DNA of 64,000 nucleotides from Chitinophaga sedimenti (GCF_023156195.1 NZ_JAKUKA010000001.1:2914001-2978000), one strand, 5' to 3'. Shown: positions 10,480 through 20,757, numbered from the stretch's first letter. Notes: generated from the letters alone by a model not told the origin. A program made the numbers and translations.

Positions 10480-10570
10480 AAAACCCGCTCATAGAGCGGG
10501 TTTCACTTCGTTGGTGCCCAGTAGTGGAATATTTTCGAACCAGTTTATGCAGATAATCAATGAATTAGCT
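10480..10570 (-). repeat. tRNA-3'-end-like repeat, copy R4
   Basis: A perfect hairpin AAACCCGCTCataGAGCGGGTTT is followed by GGTGCCCAGTAGTGGAATA, TTCGAACCA and TGCAGATAATCAATGAATTA. The upstream flank at about 10410 (ggaatcgaacctgtaattga) matches that of R5. Confidence 0.75.
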
Positions 10571-10599
10571 CTTTTACATAGCGGCTGGTTAGGTAAATC

Positions 10600-10879
10600 G
10601 CCGGGAGGTACGAGATAATTAATAATCCATCTGTCTTTCAGGAATGGATTAAAACAAAGAACATCCAGCTGAAGACAATGCGAAATACTACGGAAAAGAA
10701 TCTCCCTTCAAGACTTAACCGAAGAACAGCAAATAAAATCTGCTTCTTATGCTATGGCCCAGAATGTGTTCAAGCATGGCTTAAAGCTCATGAACATCTT
10801 CACAAAAGAGATTGACCAGCTGGAAAAGGATTTAGAAGAAAATTTGATTGAAGCCGTAATTAGTACGCTGTTTGATTAG
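10600..10879 (+). pseudogene. Phage-like protein remnant
   Basis: The first piece reads INNPSVFQEWIKTKNIQLKT. After a frame change near 10700 the second reads SASYAMAQNVFKHGLKLMNI and TKEIDQLEKDLEENLIEAVI, ending LFD at a TAG (10877-10879). The product would be a helical protein of under 100 residues, of the kind found next to phage structural genes. Its 3' end overlaps the convergent HEPN gene. Low confidence because only composition and continuity support it. Confidence 0.35.
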
Positions 10880-11398
10880 TAGATTGTAGTTCGATATACT
10901 TTTTATACTCCTTCCTAAATATTCCAAGGGCGTTTCCAGCATCTTCAATTCTTTTGGCCTCAACATGTAATTCAGTTGGTGTTCTAAAACTTTTTCTTGT
11001 TCGCGTGGCATCCTTAATTTCAAATCCCGGAACATAATTTCCTTCATCGTCATACCCTGCTGAAAATAGTACAGCGTGAGCAAATCCGTTTCTTACATCT
11101 TGTGTAACGTTATCAAATGCTAGAATTCCTTCATTTAGGATTTCTATAAGATTACTAGGAATTCCTTGTTGAACTAAAGCCTCCCTTAGTTCTTTCATTT
11201 TTCTAACTTTCCCCCTGCCATAAGCGCCCTAGATTCAGAAAGTGACATGTAGTTTGCTTCGTACAGAATTGCCACAACCTTTCCTTCAAGAGTTAAAAAA
11301 TTATAAATTAACCTGCCTAACGCCGATAAAACCCTAGGATGTGATGGTATCCGGTAATGATGTCCGTCTGTGTGATGCGTGTCGTTTTTTCCATTCAT
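10860..11398 (-). CDS. HEPN-like protein, split by frameshift
   Basis: The two pieces are 11195-11398 (67 aa, ending ALMAGGKLEK) and 10860-11198 (starting MKELREALVQQG). Together they make a helical protein of about 178 residues. The second piece contains DVRNGFAHA, which fits the R-x4-6-H motif of HEPN ribonuclease-type domains; the first has the helical LGRLIYNFLTLEGKVVAILY. HEPN proteins often act as RNA-cleaving toxins in defence or toxin-antitoxin systems. No nucleotidyltransferase (MNT) antitoxin gene is adjacent. The overlap at the junction could also mean two coupled genes. Confidence 0.55.
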
Positions 11399-11524
11399 AG
11401 GTATTCAATATTTAAAATAAAAATACCGAAACTCTTAATGATTTCATTAGCCAAACAACCAGCGTTATACACCCCGTCAGGCAATCCTATTATTTATCAA
11501 TTCACTTCAGATAATTAAAATGTG

Positions 11525-12661
11525 ATATATTTTAGATTAGAATTGAAGAAAGATGGAACAATATTAAGCACCCTCAACCTGTATCCAATGCAAGCTACCC
11601 AAATGCAGCCTACGTCAATCTTTCAAGTATACAGGAGAATTATGCTCGTACAGAGTTTAAAGGGTATAACGAGAATATGGTCGATTACTTTACTAAATCT
11701 TTGTTCAAGTATCATCTCACTGTTACAGAAAGAGTTAATGTAGCGGAACAATAACTGGATGGTGCTTACTTAGACGTTTCAGGTGATAGGTTTGTGTTTG
11801 ATGCTAAGTTTGATTTGATTCTCTTTAAATCCTATAATCCTAACAACTACGTCGTTAATAACTTGGTGCCTATTAAATTTCTTACCACCAAACCTAACGG
11901 AACTTACCTTAATGATTTTAGCAATGAGGGGCTTTATTTCTTTCAATCAAATTACTCATTAGGCTTATCAGCTTCTTACATATTTTGGAACAAGGATGCA
12001 CTATCTGGCAACAGTTACGCCTCATTGTTTCTGAAACCGATGTGGCAAATTATAATTCCTTCCGTATAAATCTAAGCCCCAAAAGAATGAAACAAAGGTG
12101 GCCTGATGTGGATTTTAGTACTCTTGAAAGGATTGATGTTTATATTCAGAACGACCAATATCAGCCCCTTTCTGTCACGAAATCTTACTATTATGAACCG
12201 TTTTTCGTGTTATCTATTCACCGTTAATATTGCTTGGTTGAATAAATTGGGTGGATATGATACAGTCCAGTTATATCAACCTGAACAAACTTTTAATGTA
12301 AGTAAAACCCATCTGAAGCATAACCAGTAAAAGTTTAACTCCAATGGTGATTATACTGCCCATGAAGAATAATGTCTTTAATGTTGTGGAGCAGATTATC
12401 AATACAACCTCAGAGCGCACTATTAAATTAAACACCCGCCGTCTTACAGATGCTGAACAAGAATGGCTTTCTGGTTTGTTGACGAGTAAGCAAATATACC
12501 TTCAGGCTGATACAGATTTGTGGATTCCGGTGACATTGACTGATAGTTCTTATTCGACAAGATCAACTGGAACTATGTCTGAGCCTAATATCAAACAATT
12601 CACTTTCAGGTTTGCGGAGGGCTTTGATATGGATGGGGGCTTGAAGAAATTACCGTTTTAA
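11525..12661 (+). pseudogene. Phage structural (tail-type) protein remnant, multiply frameshifted
   Basis: Successive pieces in different frames read like one protein: NASYPNAAYVNLSSIQENYA, then NNYVVNNLVPIKFLTTKPNG, then CTIWQQLRLIVSETDVANYN, then AWLNKLGGYDTVQLYQPEQT, then RRLTDAEQEWLSGLLTSKQI, then ending FRFAEGFDMDGG...LPF. The layout matches uncharacterised virion-associated proteins of Bacteroidota prophages as I remember them; this is recall, not a search. At least four breaks and one in-frame stop are present, more than other genes here, so real decay is likely. Confidence 0.45.
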
Positions 12662-12686
12662 GTATATTGGGTGAAAATTTTCAATT

Positions 12687-13402
12687 ATGACTTGGCAATA
12701 TTTCGTTTTGGGAGCGTTCCAGATAGTCGGTTTGTTACTTTTGTTTATTCGGTCTTATGCAACAGAGAAGGGAAAAACCAAGCTACCAAAGAGGATATAA
12801 GAGAGATTACCAAGGAAATAGAAGAGGCAAAATCGCAATTTGTAGCCCGAAATAAGGAAATTGAGGCCGTTTTTAACAAGCAGAACGAGGAGCTTAAGTT
12901 TCGACTTTCTTTAAATAATCAGCATATTCTTAATCTGAAAACACGACAAATTGAAGCGCTGATTGAGTTTGGGGGAAGTGTGCATCAACTTGTGCAAATG
13001 GCGAATTCCTTTGCCACAATTCCGAAAAATTCAAAGGAGTTGAAGGATGCATCGGAGAAAGTACATGGGCTAGTGACTTATGGTTATGAAATCATTAATG
13101 TCAATGCCAAGGTCGAATTGTTGATTGATGATAGCGACCTTCAAAAGCTTGGTGCATCAGTTATAAATCAAGTATTCGATGTACTAACACTTACCACGGT
13201 GTACATGGATAAAATTAAATTGGAACTTTCCGAAAGGAAGGTAGAAGAAACGACACAAGAAAGATATGATGCGATAATATCAAAATATTCAGGCCAATAT
13301 CTTATTGACATAAAGGATAAAAAGAATTTGGTAAATGCTACCGCGATTCAATTTAGGCGCTTTACGAGGCAAATAATTTCTAAAATTGAGCCAGCTATTT
13401 AA
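12687..13402 (+). CDS. Membrane-anchored coiled-coil protein, paralogue 1, frameshifted
   Basis: From the ATG at 12687 the frame encodes a membrane span (VLGAFQIVGLLLLFIRSY) and then ATEKGK. The A run at 12773-12777 then drops one base and the main frame continues as NQATKEDIREITKEIEEAKS and a coiled coil (FNKQNEELKFRLSLNNQ). The restored layout (short periplasmic start, one span, charged coiled coil, helical C-terminal domain) matches the gene at 14843-15559 segment by segment, which supports both the start and the frameshift. The function is unknown. Confidence 0.6.
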
Positions 13403-13539
13403 AAAGAAAAATGGCTTCAATTTTTCTCTACGATTGTTTAACGCCGACTTCAGGGGAGATTACTTTCCAATTGAAATCTCAGCCTGTATTAAATTCAGGG
13501 GTAACGCCAGTAGTTAAAGCAAGGGTAGTATTACATTAA

Positions 13540-14798
13540 GTGTGTCAGAATGATTAAAGGTTAAGTTTTAATCTATCACTAAAGATAATTGGGCTAAAGT
13601 CTGGTTCCAGTTGTGAACAGGCTTATTTCACTTAGCACAAATATTCTCTTGTACCAGGAACAGTAGTTTCATTAGGGCATCTTCAGATTGGAAGGCACCT
13701 TTTAATTTAGTAACTGCCCGTAGTTGCCGATGGAATCCATCAATGATATTGGTAGTTATACATGATCCGACGAACATCCTTGTTGTATTGGAAGTAGTTA
13801 CTCAGTCTGGGCCAATTCTTGCGCCAGGATTCAATAACCTTTGGATAGCGTTGTCTCCAGTTTGCGTCTAGTAGATCAAGATTACGCTCCGCTTGTTCTA
13901 TTGTAGTGGCTTTATAGACACCCTGCAAGTCTTTCATAAAGGGTTTTGCATCTTTATAGGACAGATACTTTTGAGAGTTTCGTATCTGGTGAACAATACA
14001 GAGTGTACTTCTGTTTTAGGGAAGATGCTTTCTATTGCTTCTGCAAAGCCCGTTAGGTTATCAATACAGGCAATAAAGATGTCCTCCAGTCCCCTGTTTT
14101 GCAGGTCAGTAAGCACCTGCAGCCAGAATTTAGCACCTTCGTTTTCGCCAATATACATGCCTAATAGTTTCTTTGTACCCTTCCTGGGTAAGGCCTATAA
14201 TGCAATATACCGCGCGGTTAATGACCCGGCCTTCATGACGAACTTTGTAATGAATAGCATCCAGCCATACAAAGGGATACACCCTTTCCAATGGACGGCT
14301 ACGCCATTCCTGGACCAGGGGCAGGATTTTATCTGTTACACGGCTAATGGTGGCTGTAGACGCTTCCAGCCCGTACATGTCCATCAGGTGATCCCGGATA
14401 TCACTATAGCTGGCCCCGCGGGCATATAGCCCAATGATCTGCCGATCCAGATCTACCCCTAAAGTCTTATGTCGCTTGGCAATTAATTCAGGTTCGAAGG
14501 TGCCATTTCTGTCCCTGGGCGGGTTAATATCTACAGCTCCTATAGAGGTCTTTATCTGTTTACGACCTTTCCCGTTCCTTCGGTTACCGTCTCCTTCTTC
14601 TTCAATATGGGCTTCTATTTCCCCGTCCAAAGCCCCCTTCCAGGAACTCCTTTAATAGCGGAGTCAATACCCCATCCTTACCTAATAAAGAATCTCCGTT
14701 CTTCAATCGGCCTGCGGCCTGCTTCTCAAATGCTTCAAAATCAAATTGCTTCTTTTCTATACTGCCAGTTTAAAGTTATAAAACTTTTACTGACACAC
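13540..14798 (-). mobile_element. IS256-family insertion sequence, degenerate
   Basis: The element is 1,259 bases with inverted ends GTGTGTCAG (13540-13548) and CTGACACAC (14790-14798) around an IS256/Mutator-type transposase. No clear target duplication is visible beside the ends. It has inserted between the two paralogous coiled-coil genes. The open stretch before it (TSGEITFQLKSQPVLNSGV, about 13446-13502) may be the end of a gene it interrupted. Confidence 0.75.
13632..14766 (-). pseudogene. IS256-family transposase, frameshifted
   Basis: The pieces in order are EKKQFDFEAFEKQAAGRLKN, GEIEAHIEEEGDGNRRNGKG, FEPELIAKRHKTLGVDLDRQ, FVWLDAIHYKVRHEGR (first catalytic Asp), EDIFIACIDNLTGFAEAI (second catalytic Asp), then the C-terminal piece with NIIDGFHRQLRAVTKLKGAF ending NICAK. 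These are the standard blocks of Mutator-type transposases, at about the usual 380 residues. Breaks occur near 14640, 14145, 13935 and 13755. They could be decay or sequencing errors. Either way it is not translatable as given. Confidence 0.8.
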
Positions 14799-14842
14799 TT
14801 TTTGTAATAGTCGCGACTGCTAGATTGAAGTGTCTATCCTTT

Positions 14843-15559
14843 TCATTTCATCATAAATAAGCCGTTGCAGTTGAACGACCTTTTATGCGCCCCCAAATTT
14901 GTCAAGTCTATCGGAATAGAACTTTTCGGTTTTTGCCGTAATATCATCATACATTTTTTGTAAATGTCAATCCTTTTGTCAATTGCGGTAGCATTTGCAT
15001 TTAAGGTGGAAATTCTATATACTCCAATAATGTCAATTATGTATCTATCGGCAATCCCCTGCAATTCAGCCATGAGCTTCCCAATCTCATTACTCAAAAG
15101 AATAAACTCTTCGTTCTTGTAAAATATATACAAGTGCGATTCGGCAATGTCGTACAAATAATGCTTCTCGTCGATTTTTGCTGAAATTTCGGATAGATTT
15201 TCAAAATTTGACAAGCCGTATCCACTTGTTGAAACTCGCATAATTGAAAACAAAAGCTCGGACATGGTTTTATCCAAAGAGATAAATGCGTTCCTTTTTT
15301 CGTTCTGAATAGCCATTTTGGCTTGATTCTGATATGATAATTGTGCTTTTAACTCTTCAATCTGCTTACTGAAAGTTGTTTCAATGGCTTTGTTTCTTTC
15401 TACAAATTCTGACTTTGCTTCTTCAATTTCAAGAGTTATATCTTTAATATCTTCTTTCGTAGCTTTATTCTTCGCTTTTTCACTCAAGAACGCCCGGTAA
15501 TACATTACAATCAGCGCAGCTAAATTCAGCAAGAAGATAGTCAAAAAATCAGATGGCAT
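14843..15559 (-). CDS. Membrane-anchored coiled-coil protein, paralogue 2
   Basis: An intact 238-residue protein. Residues 5-24 form a membrane span (FLTIFLLNLAALIVMYY). Residues 33-80 are a charged coiled coil (NKATKEDIKDITLEIEEAKS, FSKQIEELKAQLSYQNQ). The rest is helical. The block ATKEDI-x-(E/D)-IT-x-EIEEAKS and the downstream F-x-KQ-x-EEL are shared with the gene at 12687-13402, while the C-terminal halves differ. It faces that gene across the IS element. The function is unknown. The architecture suits a membrane-bound sensor or effector. Confidence 0.65.
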   Translation of the reverse strand: MPSDFLTIFLLNLAALIVMYYRAFLSEKAKNKATKEDIKDITLEIEEAKSEFVERNKAIETTFSKQIEELKAQLSYQNQAKMAIQNEKRNAFISLDKTMSELLFSIMRVSTSGYGLSNFENLSEISAKIDEKHYLYDIAESHLYIFYKNEEFILLSNEIGKLMAELQGIADRYIIDIIGVYRISTLNANATAIDKRIDIYKKCMMILRQKPKSSIPIDLTNLGAHKRSFNCNGLFMMK

Positions 15560-15659
15560 AGTTAAAAAATTTACTAAATATACTTATTTTCGAATATTCC
15601 TCTTTAAACATCTAAGCATGGCATTTGGAGCAGTCATTATCGTAATAATTGTTTGTTTA

Positions 15660-16162
15660 GATTCGACAGTTGCATTATAGGACGCTACTGTATGAATTTC
15701 CACCCTCTTTAATCACAAACAATCCATTTTCCCACTCGTCGTCAATTGGATCGTATGTAATCATATTGACATCCAACAAGTCAGGCTCGACAGGTTCTTG
15801 CTGCGCCACGTAGTTAATTTCGAATAGCGCCTCGGCATCATACATGTTATTAGCAAGATGGACGATTGCCAGTCAGGCCATTTCTCTTGGAGCGCCGCGT
15901 TGTAATAGCGCATAACAGAGGTATTCGTCTCGCGGTGCCATGACCAGTAACCTAATATTTTCTTTTCTATATCGACAATGACGAAAGTCTCCAGGAATAT
16001 CGGGTTTAACAAATGTTCGTGAACATCGCAGGTGCGTACGAAATCTAAGAAAATTTGCTCCCCGAGGTAGAGGTCCGACTCTATTCTCGTAGCGCTCCAT
16101 TTGTTGTAATAAATGTCCAGTTTTCTTCCGGTCTTGATGACGTAGTTGGCACGGTCTCCCAT
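15660..16162 (-). pseudogene. Truncated second copy of the MGDRANYV gene
   Basis: The N-terminal 120 residues (MGDRANYVIKTGRKLDIYYN, IESDLYLGEQIFLDFVRTCD) are about 85-90 percent identical to the gene at 9270-10308. A one-base deletion near 15868 shifts the frame after EKWPDWQ. The +1 step before VASYNATVES is also present, and homology stops just after it at about 15660. The copy has lost the second half of the gene. The flank on the right, up to repeat R5, is duplicated as well. Confidence 0.7.
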
Positions 16163-16327
16163 GTGAGGTCTGTTGTTTTTCAAATATACTTATTCGGAGG
16201 ATATGGATTAAGGGAGACTCGGTTTAGCCACCGCTTGATTTACGTAGTTCTGGAATTAACGGAATCGAACCTGTAATTAATTGAAAACAAAGCGGTAGTA
16301 ATGTTAGCATGAGTCGTGTGAAATAAG

Positions 16328-16400
16328 AAAACCCGCTCTTAGAGCGGGTTTCACCTCAGGTGCCCCTTGCTGTACCACAGTCGAAACATTTTCACCAGGA
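16328..16400 (-). repeat. tRNA-3'-end-like repeat, copy R5, partly diverged
   Basis: A perfect hairpin AAACCCGCTCttaGAGCGGGTTT is followed by CACCTCAGGTGCCCC, after which the block diverges (ttgctgtaccacagtcgaaac). It is preceded by GGAATCGAACCTGTAATTAA at about 16262 as in R4. It forms the right end of the duplicated segment. Confidence 0.65.
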
Positions 16401-16492
16401 TCTAAAAAAGCTGGCTTCATTACTTGCTTCCTAATGGGCTATTAATTATCCGGTTACGTGTTTTTATTTTTAATCATCCTTAATTTTTCACC

Positions 16493-16672
16493 ATGTCTTT
16501 CGCAACGAAGAACCTTTTCTTTGATGAATTTACTGAACACATGGCTGCTGAGTGTATAAGATGCCAGAAGCTGGGTGGCGAGGCCGAAGCTGAAAACAAA
16601 TATCAGCTATTATCATCCTACAGAGATATGTATAGAAATATTATGGTTTTCACGCATGCGTGTGCCGAATAG
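16493..16672 (+). CDS. Small hypothetical protein, 59 aa
   Basis: An ATG-to-TAG frame of 59 codons starts MSFATKNLFFDEFTEHMAAE and ends MVFTHACAE. It is helical and acidic, with no recognised family. It overlaps the next remnant (start ATG at 16656), the layout of coupled small genes. It lies in an otherwise gene-poor stretch after repeat R5. Codon composition looks coding, but no homology is known. Confidence 0.4.
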   Translation: MSFATKNLFFDEFTEHMAAECIRCQKLGGEAEAENKYQLLSSYRDMYRNIMVFTHACAE

Positions 16673-16874
16673 TTTTAACCGCAACCGGTTCAGATTTTAG
16701 GCATTACTGCAGGCATGTAATGGGGGACGTCACCCTGAATTTTGGGCTGCTTATGCTAAATTTCATAAGGAAAGAATCATATATCATATTGGGAAAACGG
16801 TGAAAGTTTGCAAGGTTACAATACAGACACGATTTAATATCTATGTTGTCGATTTCTGCGATGGCCCTGTTTAA
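16656..16874 (+). pseudogene. Small protein remnant with an in-frame TAG
   Basis: The frame starts MRVPNSFNRNRFRF, has a TAG at 16698-16700, then continues ALLQACNGGRHPEFWAAYAK and ends FNIYVVDFCDGPV at TAA (16872-16874). The continuous coding character on both sides of the TAG suggests one protein of about 72 residues with a nonsense change or sequence error. No function is known. Confidence 0.35.
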
Positions 16875-17059
16875 GTTAGCGTTGTAAAATGACCTATATG
16901 ACAGTTGGTTCAGGCGATTTACAATTGAGCGCCTTCCAGCCCAAGAAGGTGTCCTGTGCCCTATTTATTAAGAGCAAGACTCTACCAAGGGATCTCGAGA
17001 ACTTTTTGTAGATTAGCGTGTCTTATTTGTCACTAACGTAAATTTCCAGCTTGTCATAA
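16875..17059. other. Non-coding stretch before the PLD operon
   Basis: No gene, tRNA or strong hairpin is seen here. It presumably holds the promoter of the operon starting at 17060. I cannot identify a convincing TAnnTTTG element. Confidence 0.3.
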
Positions 17060-18697
17060 ATGATTTCACTTCGATCCCAGACCTCTGAATATGAAAGCGC
17101 TGAAATTACCTGCTTTCTATTACAAAAAGGCAAAGATAAAACAGCCTACATAAATGTCTTCACGGCAATCGAGCTGGTCCCCTTTGAACAGCCGGCCTCG
17201 CCGTTGGTGGGAAGCGGGCCACATTCCCTTAACCAACGCTACACATGTGATGAAGGGACGCTGTATTTGGTTCGAGTTATAGGGTTAAAGGTAGAAGAAG
17301 CGGTTTCCATCTTCGAATCCGCGGAGCATGGTTTTTCTTTAGAACGAGGCTACCTTAAGGCTAAGGTCATCAATGCTCACCTAGTGCGCCAAGAACCCTC
17401 TGGCAATACTCCGCTGATGATCGAGCGATGGCAAAAAGAAAGTCTTTCTGCCATTCTTCCTGCCAGGCCGACCGGCTTTCGTGTATGGACGAAAATTCAG
17501 TTGCAGAAAAGTGGCTCGACACCTGTTCAGATAAATTCTGGGGCCATCTAAATACCGCCTCCACGCAGCATCTCGGTTACAACCTTGCAGAGAAGAAGGA
17601 GCATCTGGGTAACGTCTATCTTTTTGGTTGCAACCCGTTCGTAAGACGCTTGTCAATAAAACTAGTCGATGGCGGGCAGAGCTTGTTGCTTGGATTTAAA
17701 TTACGAAAGAATAAAACCCTAGAAGGATGCAAGATCGTTATCGACGAACTGCGTGGGGGATTGGTAGGTTGGCATATCGAGTATCTTATAAACGACGTAT
17801 ATACTAAAGTGTCGCTGCCGAGCGAGCCGGATGTAATAGAGGTGAGGATCATCGACAAGAATGGCTTTTTGCTGGAATATTGCTATTGCGAATGGGATAA
17901 CCATCTACTAAACTTCGATATCGTGGACAGAAGTGTGGAATACATTATGGATGCAGGAAAAGACGAGCCCAAACGCTTTAATGTCAATAAAACCGTATCT
18001 GACGGTCCGATCAAGATTGGAAAGCATGACAAAAGTCTTTCCCGCTACTTCCAACGTGCGACGCAGCGAAAGAAGTTTGAGACCGCGGCCGCTTCACGAG
18101 AATTCGTTTTTTTTTCCAAGGGGGCAGCAAAGTGTTGAGGCTGCCAAAGCTATTGTCCAAGAGTTGTTGAATAGAGCTAGAAGACGTTGCATGATATTGG
18201 ATCCTTATTTTGGTTGGTCTGACCTTGAATATGCTTTCCGGATTTCCAATCTTTCCGTGCCCGTACAGATTATTTCTTCCTGGGCGCACCTTAGCACCAG
18301 ACCGAGGGTAGAGCGGCCCGTGCTGTCCAAATGGCGCCGAATCTGGAATATAATTCGAGGAAAGGAAATTGATCAGGAAAAGGGTGAACCATTTTTGTAT
18401 CCGCTTTACCATTCTTACATCGAGCACAAAAAGATCTATCCATCTCAGCAGATGGAAATAAGAGTTCTACCCGGTGACCGAAGTCCGTTGCACGATCGGT
18501 TCATTGTTGTTGATGATGAGGTTTACCTGCTAGGGAGTTCACTAAACGAGTTTGGGAATCGAACGACGACGATTTCGAGGGTACCTGTCCCAGAACCGAT
18601 GATAGAATACGCCATGAATCTATGGAATAACCAAGATGCCTGTCCCTCCATCGAGAAATTGATCGCAGAACGAAATAAAAACATCAGAACACGATGA
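17060..18697 (+). CDS. Protein with C-terminal phospholipase D-like domain, VPA1262-like, frameshifted
   Basis: Three overlapping pieces form one protein of about 545 residues. The breaks are near 17480 (RVW to MDENSVAEKWLD) and in a run of nine T at 18107-18115 (REFVFF to PRGQQSVEAA). The C-terminal part contains RCMILDPYFGWSDLEYAF and LHDRFIVVDDEVYLLGSS. The latter fits the H-x-(K/R)-x4-D catalytic signature of the PLD superfamily, present once, so a dimer would be needed for an active site. The rest resembles proteins annotated as VPA1262 family, from memory. It is coupled to the next gene by an ATGA overlap. Confidence 0.6.
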
Positions 18698-20757
18698 GCT
18701 TCGGTGTCAAAGATTATTATCAGCTTAAGCAGGAAAGAGAAGTAAAAAAATACTTCGATTTATTAGATACAAACAGTCACTGTAGTTTAGTCGCCATAAT
18801 TGATTGGTTCGTTGAGCAAACAAAGCTAGTTGTTATCGATGATCAGCTCCTACCGACAATCGAGGTTGTGCTTACCGAGCAATCTCAGCTTTTCAGGCTG
18901 GTGCAGGAGGCGGATAATTTCTATCGTCAGCTTTTTATAAGTAATTGCCTCTTTGGGCTTCATGTTGATGGCAATTCGATGCGGCCAGTTCGCTATGTTT
19001 TGGGGGAATTCTATAAGGATCTTACCGGGCATCAAAACTTTCTGGAAGATGATAATTCGGTGACGTTTGAGTTAAAACGGTATTGCTATTCTCTGTTGTC
19101 AAAAAAACTTGCTCAGGACAAGCGCTTTTATACCTTCGATAATCTGTATAGGCTAGTTTGCCTCTATCGTGATCATGCATTTTATCATAATCTTATCAAA
19201 GAGCTCCCGCAGCATGTTATTGTGAACATTGAGCAAAGCCTTTCAATGGCTGTTGATGCAGCAGATCCTAGGAGCGGATTTGCTTTTTTTCAAGCACCAG
19301 GCCACCTTGATGCCAATTTTTGTCTAGTATCGCCCTCTATTGCTGATTCAAACTATTGGGAGTTGCTCCAACCAATTATTAGAGATGCGAGGAACGGCGG
19401 GACCGCTGAATTGCTCAGTTTTAAGCGGTCTCTTGTGTTGCGGCTTCCTTCGTTTTCAGTCGGCCGTTGGCTGTGTGATCTACGCTGGCCGCTTGCTCAG
19501 GCAATCATTCTTAATGATATCGATGACCTTCAGGTCCTCAGAGACGTGCTGTCTTTTGCTGACACTGTCGACCACGCTGATTGTTCCAATAGATACCTGC
19601 CACTTCTTATTCTTAATAGATATTGGGAGTTAACGCTAAAGGTGTCCTTTAGCCTGGATAGGCTATCTCAGGCAGTTGATCCTCAACAGCCGGAAATTGG
19701 CAAACAGATAGCAGCAGCAGCTACATCTGAACTAGCAACCTGGAAGCAAGAGGGTTTAAAGGTTGGTTTGGCGGCAGTTTTAAGGAGCTTTGTGGCGAAG
19801 TATCCGGTAAAATCTGCAGGTTTTTTTAAGAGTCTGTTCGACTGGGTGGCCCATCAAGACAACAGCCGGCACGCTGGAACCCTGTATTGGCATGCGGTTC
19901 AAAGCAACCATATTTTGCTAAGGGAAGAATTCAGCGGGTTGTTTGAGCAGGGGCTGGTGGGGGTAGATGGCCTATTATCTGCTACGAAACAAGAGGGGTT
20001 TAGTTGGATGAAGGCCGAATTGCTGATCGCCATCGAACCACATGCTGAGCATTTAACGAATTACCGAGATGAAATACTGAGACGTATGCTGGAGTTTGTG
20101 GAGTCAAAGGAATTTTGTTGGAATACCGGTATCATATTCAATGAAAAATATGTTACGGAAGCAAATTGTCTGGCTTACCTGTTGTATAATGACGTTGAGG
20201 GTGACGTCAAGTTGAGCCGATTGGTATCCAAACATGAACTTTTTGAACAGGGCTGGGGCTGCAGTAATCAGGACTACGCTGAGCGAGTTTACCGGTACGC
20301 CTATCTTTTGACTTCCGGTATTTCATTATCGCTGATGCATTTCAGGAATGAAAACGTTGTTCGCGGAACCGCCATATTAAACTTTTATATTTCGACTACT
20401 ACACGTTCTTATCGAAACTCGGTGTCCTCCTTGAACATGGAACGGTACATTACTCCCTTAGAACTTGCAGCTCATATCCTAGTAAAGTATAAAATGGAGG
20501 ATTTGAATCGGTTTGTTTCAAAGATGTATGACGAAATTGATGATATTGTACACTATGTTAGCCTGATGACCAGCATGATTCGGACGGCATCAGGCTTAGA
20601 TATCGTCTTACCAAAAAGTGTGATGGATCGGTTACAAACGGATGTTAAGAAATATGAATGGGTGCTGGATGCTAGCACCGCCGGCTTGAATTTGGACCTC
20701 AAATTCAAAGCTCTAATAGATGGCAAACGGGAGATCCTAAACCTATGTTCGAAGTAA
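18694..20757 (+). CDS. Large helical protein of unknown function, 687 aa
   Basis: Intact, starting at the ATG that overlaps the stop of the PLD gene (18694-18697). The product is 687 residues, predicted almost entirely helical from its regular Leu/aromatic spacing, with no Walker, zinc or membrane signatures that I can see. It resembles helical-repeat scaffold proteins in shape only. The strict coupling implies that it works with the PLD protein, perhaps as sensor or regulator. I do not recognise a family. Confidence 0.65.
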   Translation: MSFGVKDYYQLKQEREVKKYFDLLDTNSHCSLVAIIDWFVEQTKLVVIDDQLLPTIEVVLTEQSQLFRLVQEADNFYRQLFISNCLFGLHVDGNSMRPVRYVLGEFYKDLTGHQNFLEDDNSVTFELKRYCYSLLSKKLAQDKRFYTFDNLYRLVCLYRDHAFYHNLIKELPQHVIVNIEQSLSMAVDAADPRSGFAFFQAPGHLDANFCLVSPSIADSNYWELLQPIIRDARNGGTAELLSFKRSLVLRLPSFSVGRWLCDLRWPLAQAIILNDIDDLQVLRDVLSFADTVDHADCSNRYLPLLILNRYWELTLKVSFSLDRLSQAVDPQQPEIGKQIAAAATSELATWKQEGLKVGLAAVLRSFVAKYPVKSAGFFKSLFDWVAHQDNSRHAGTLYWHAVQSNHILLREEFSGLFEQGLVGVDGLLSATKQEGFSWMKAELLIAIEPHAEHLTNYRDEILRRMLEFVESKEFCWNTGIIFNEKYVTEANCLAYLLYNDVEGDVKLSRLVSKHELFEQGWGCSNQDYAERVYRYAYLLTSGISLSLMHFRNENVVRGTAILNFYISTTTRSYRNSVSSLNMERYITPLELAAHILVKYKMEDLNRFVSKMYDEIDDIVHYVSLMTSMIRTASGLDIVLPKSVMDRLQTDVKKYEWVLDASTAGLNLDLKFKALIDGKREILNLCSK

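Noticed and set aside
10860..11398. HEPN/MNT toxin-antitoxin pair
   Set aside because: No nucleotidyltransferase antitoxin gene is adjacent; only the HEPN-like part can be supported.
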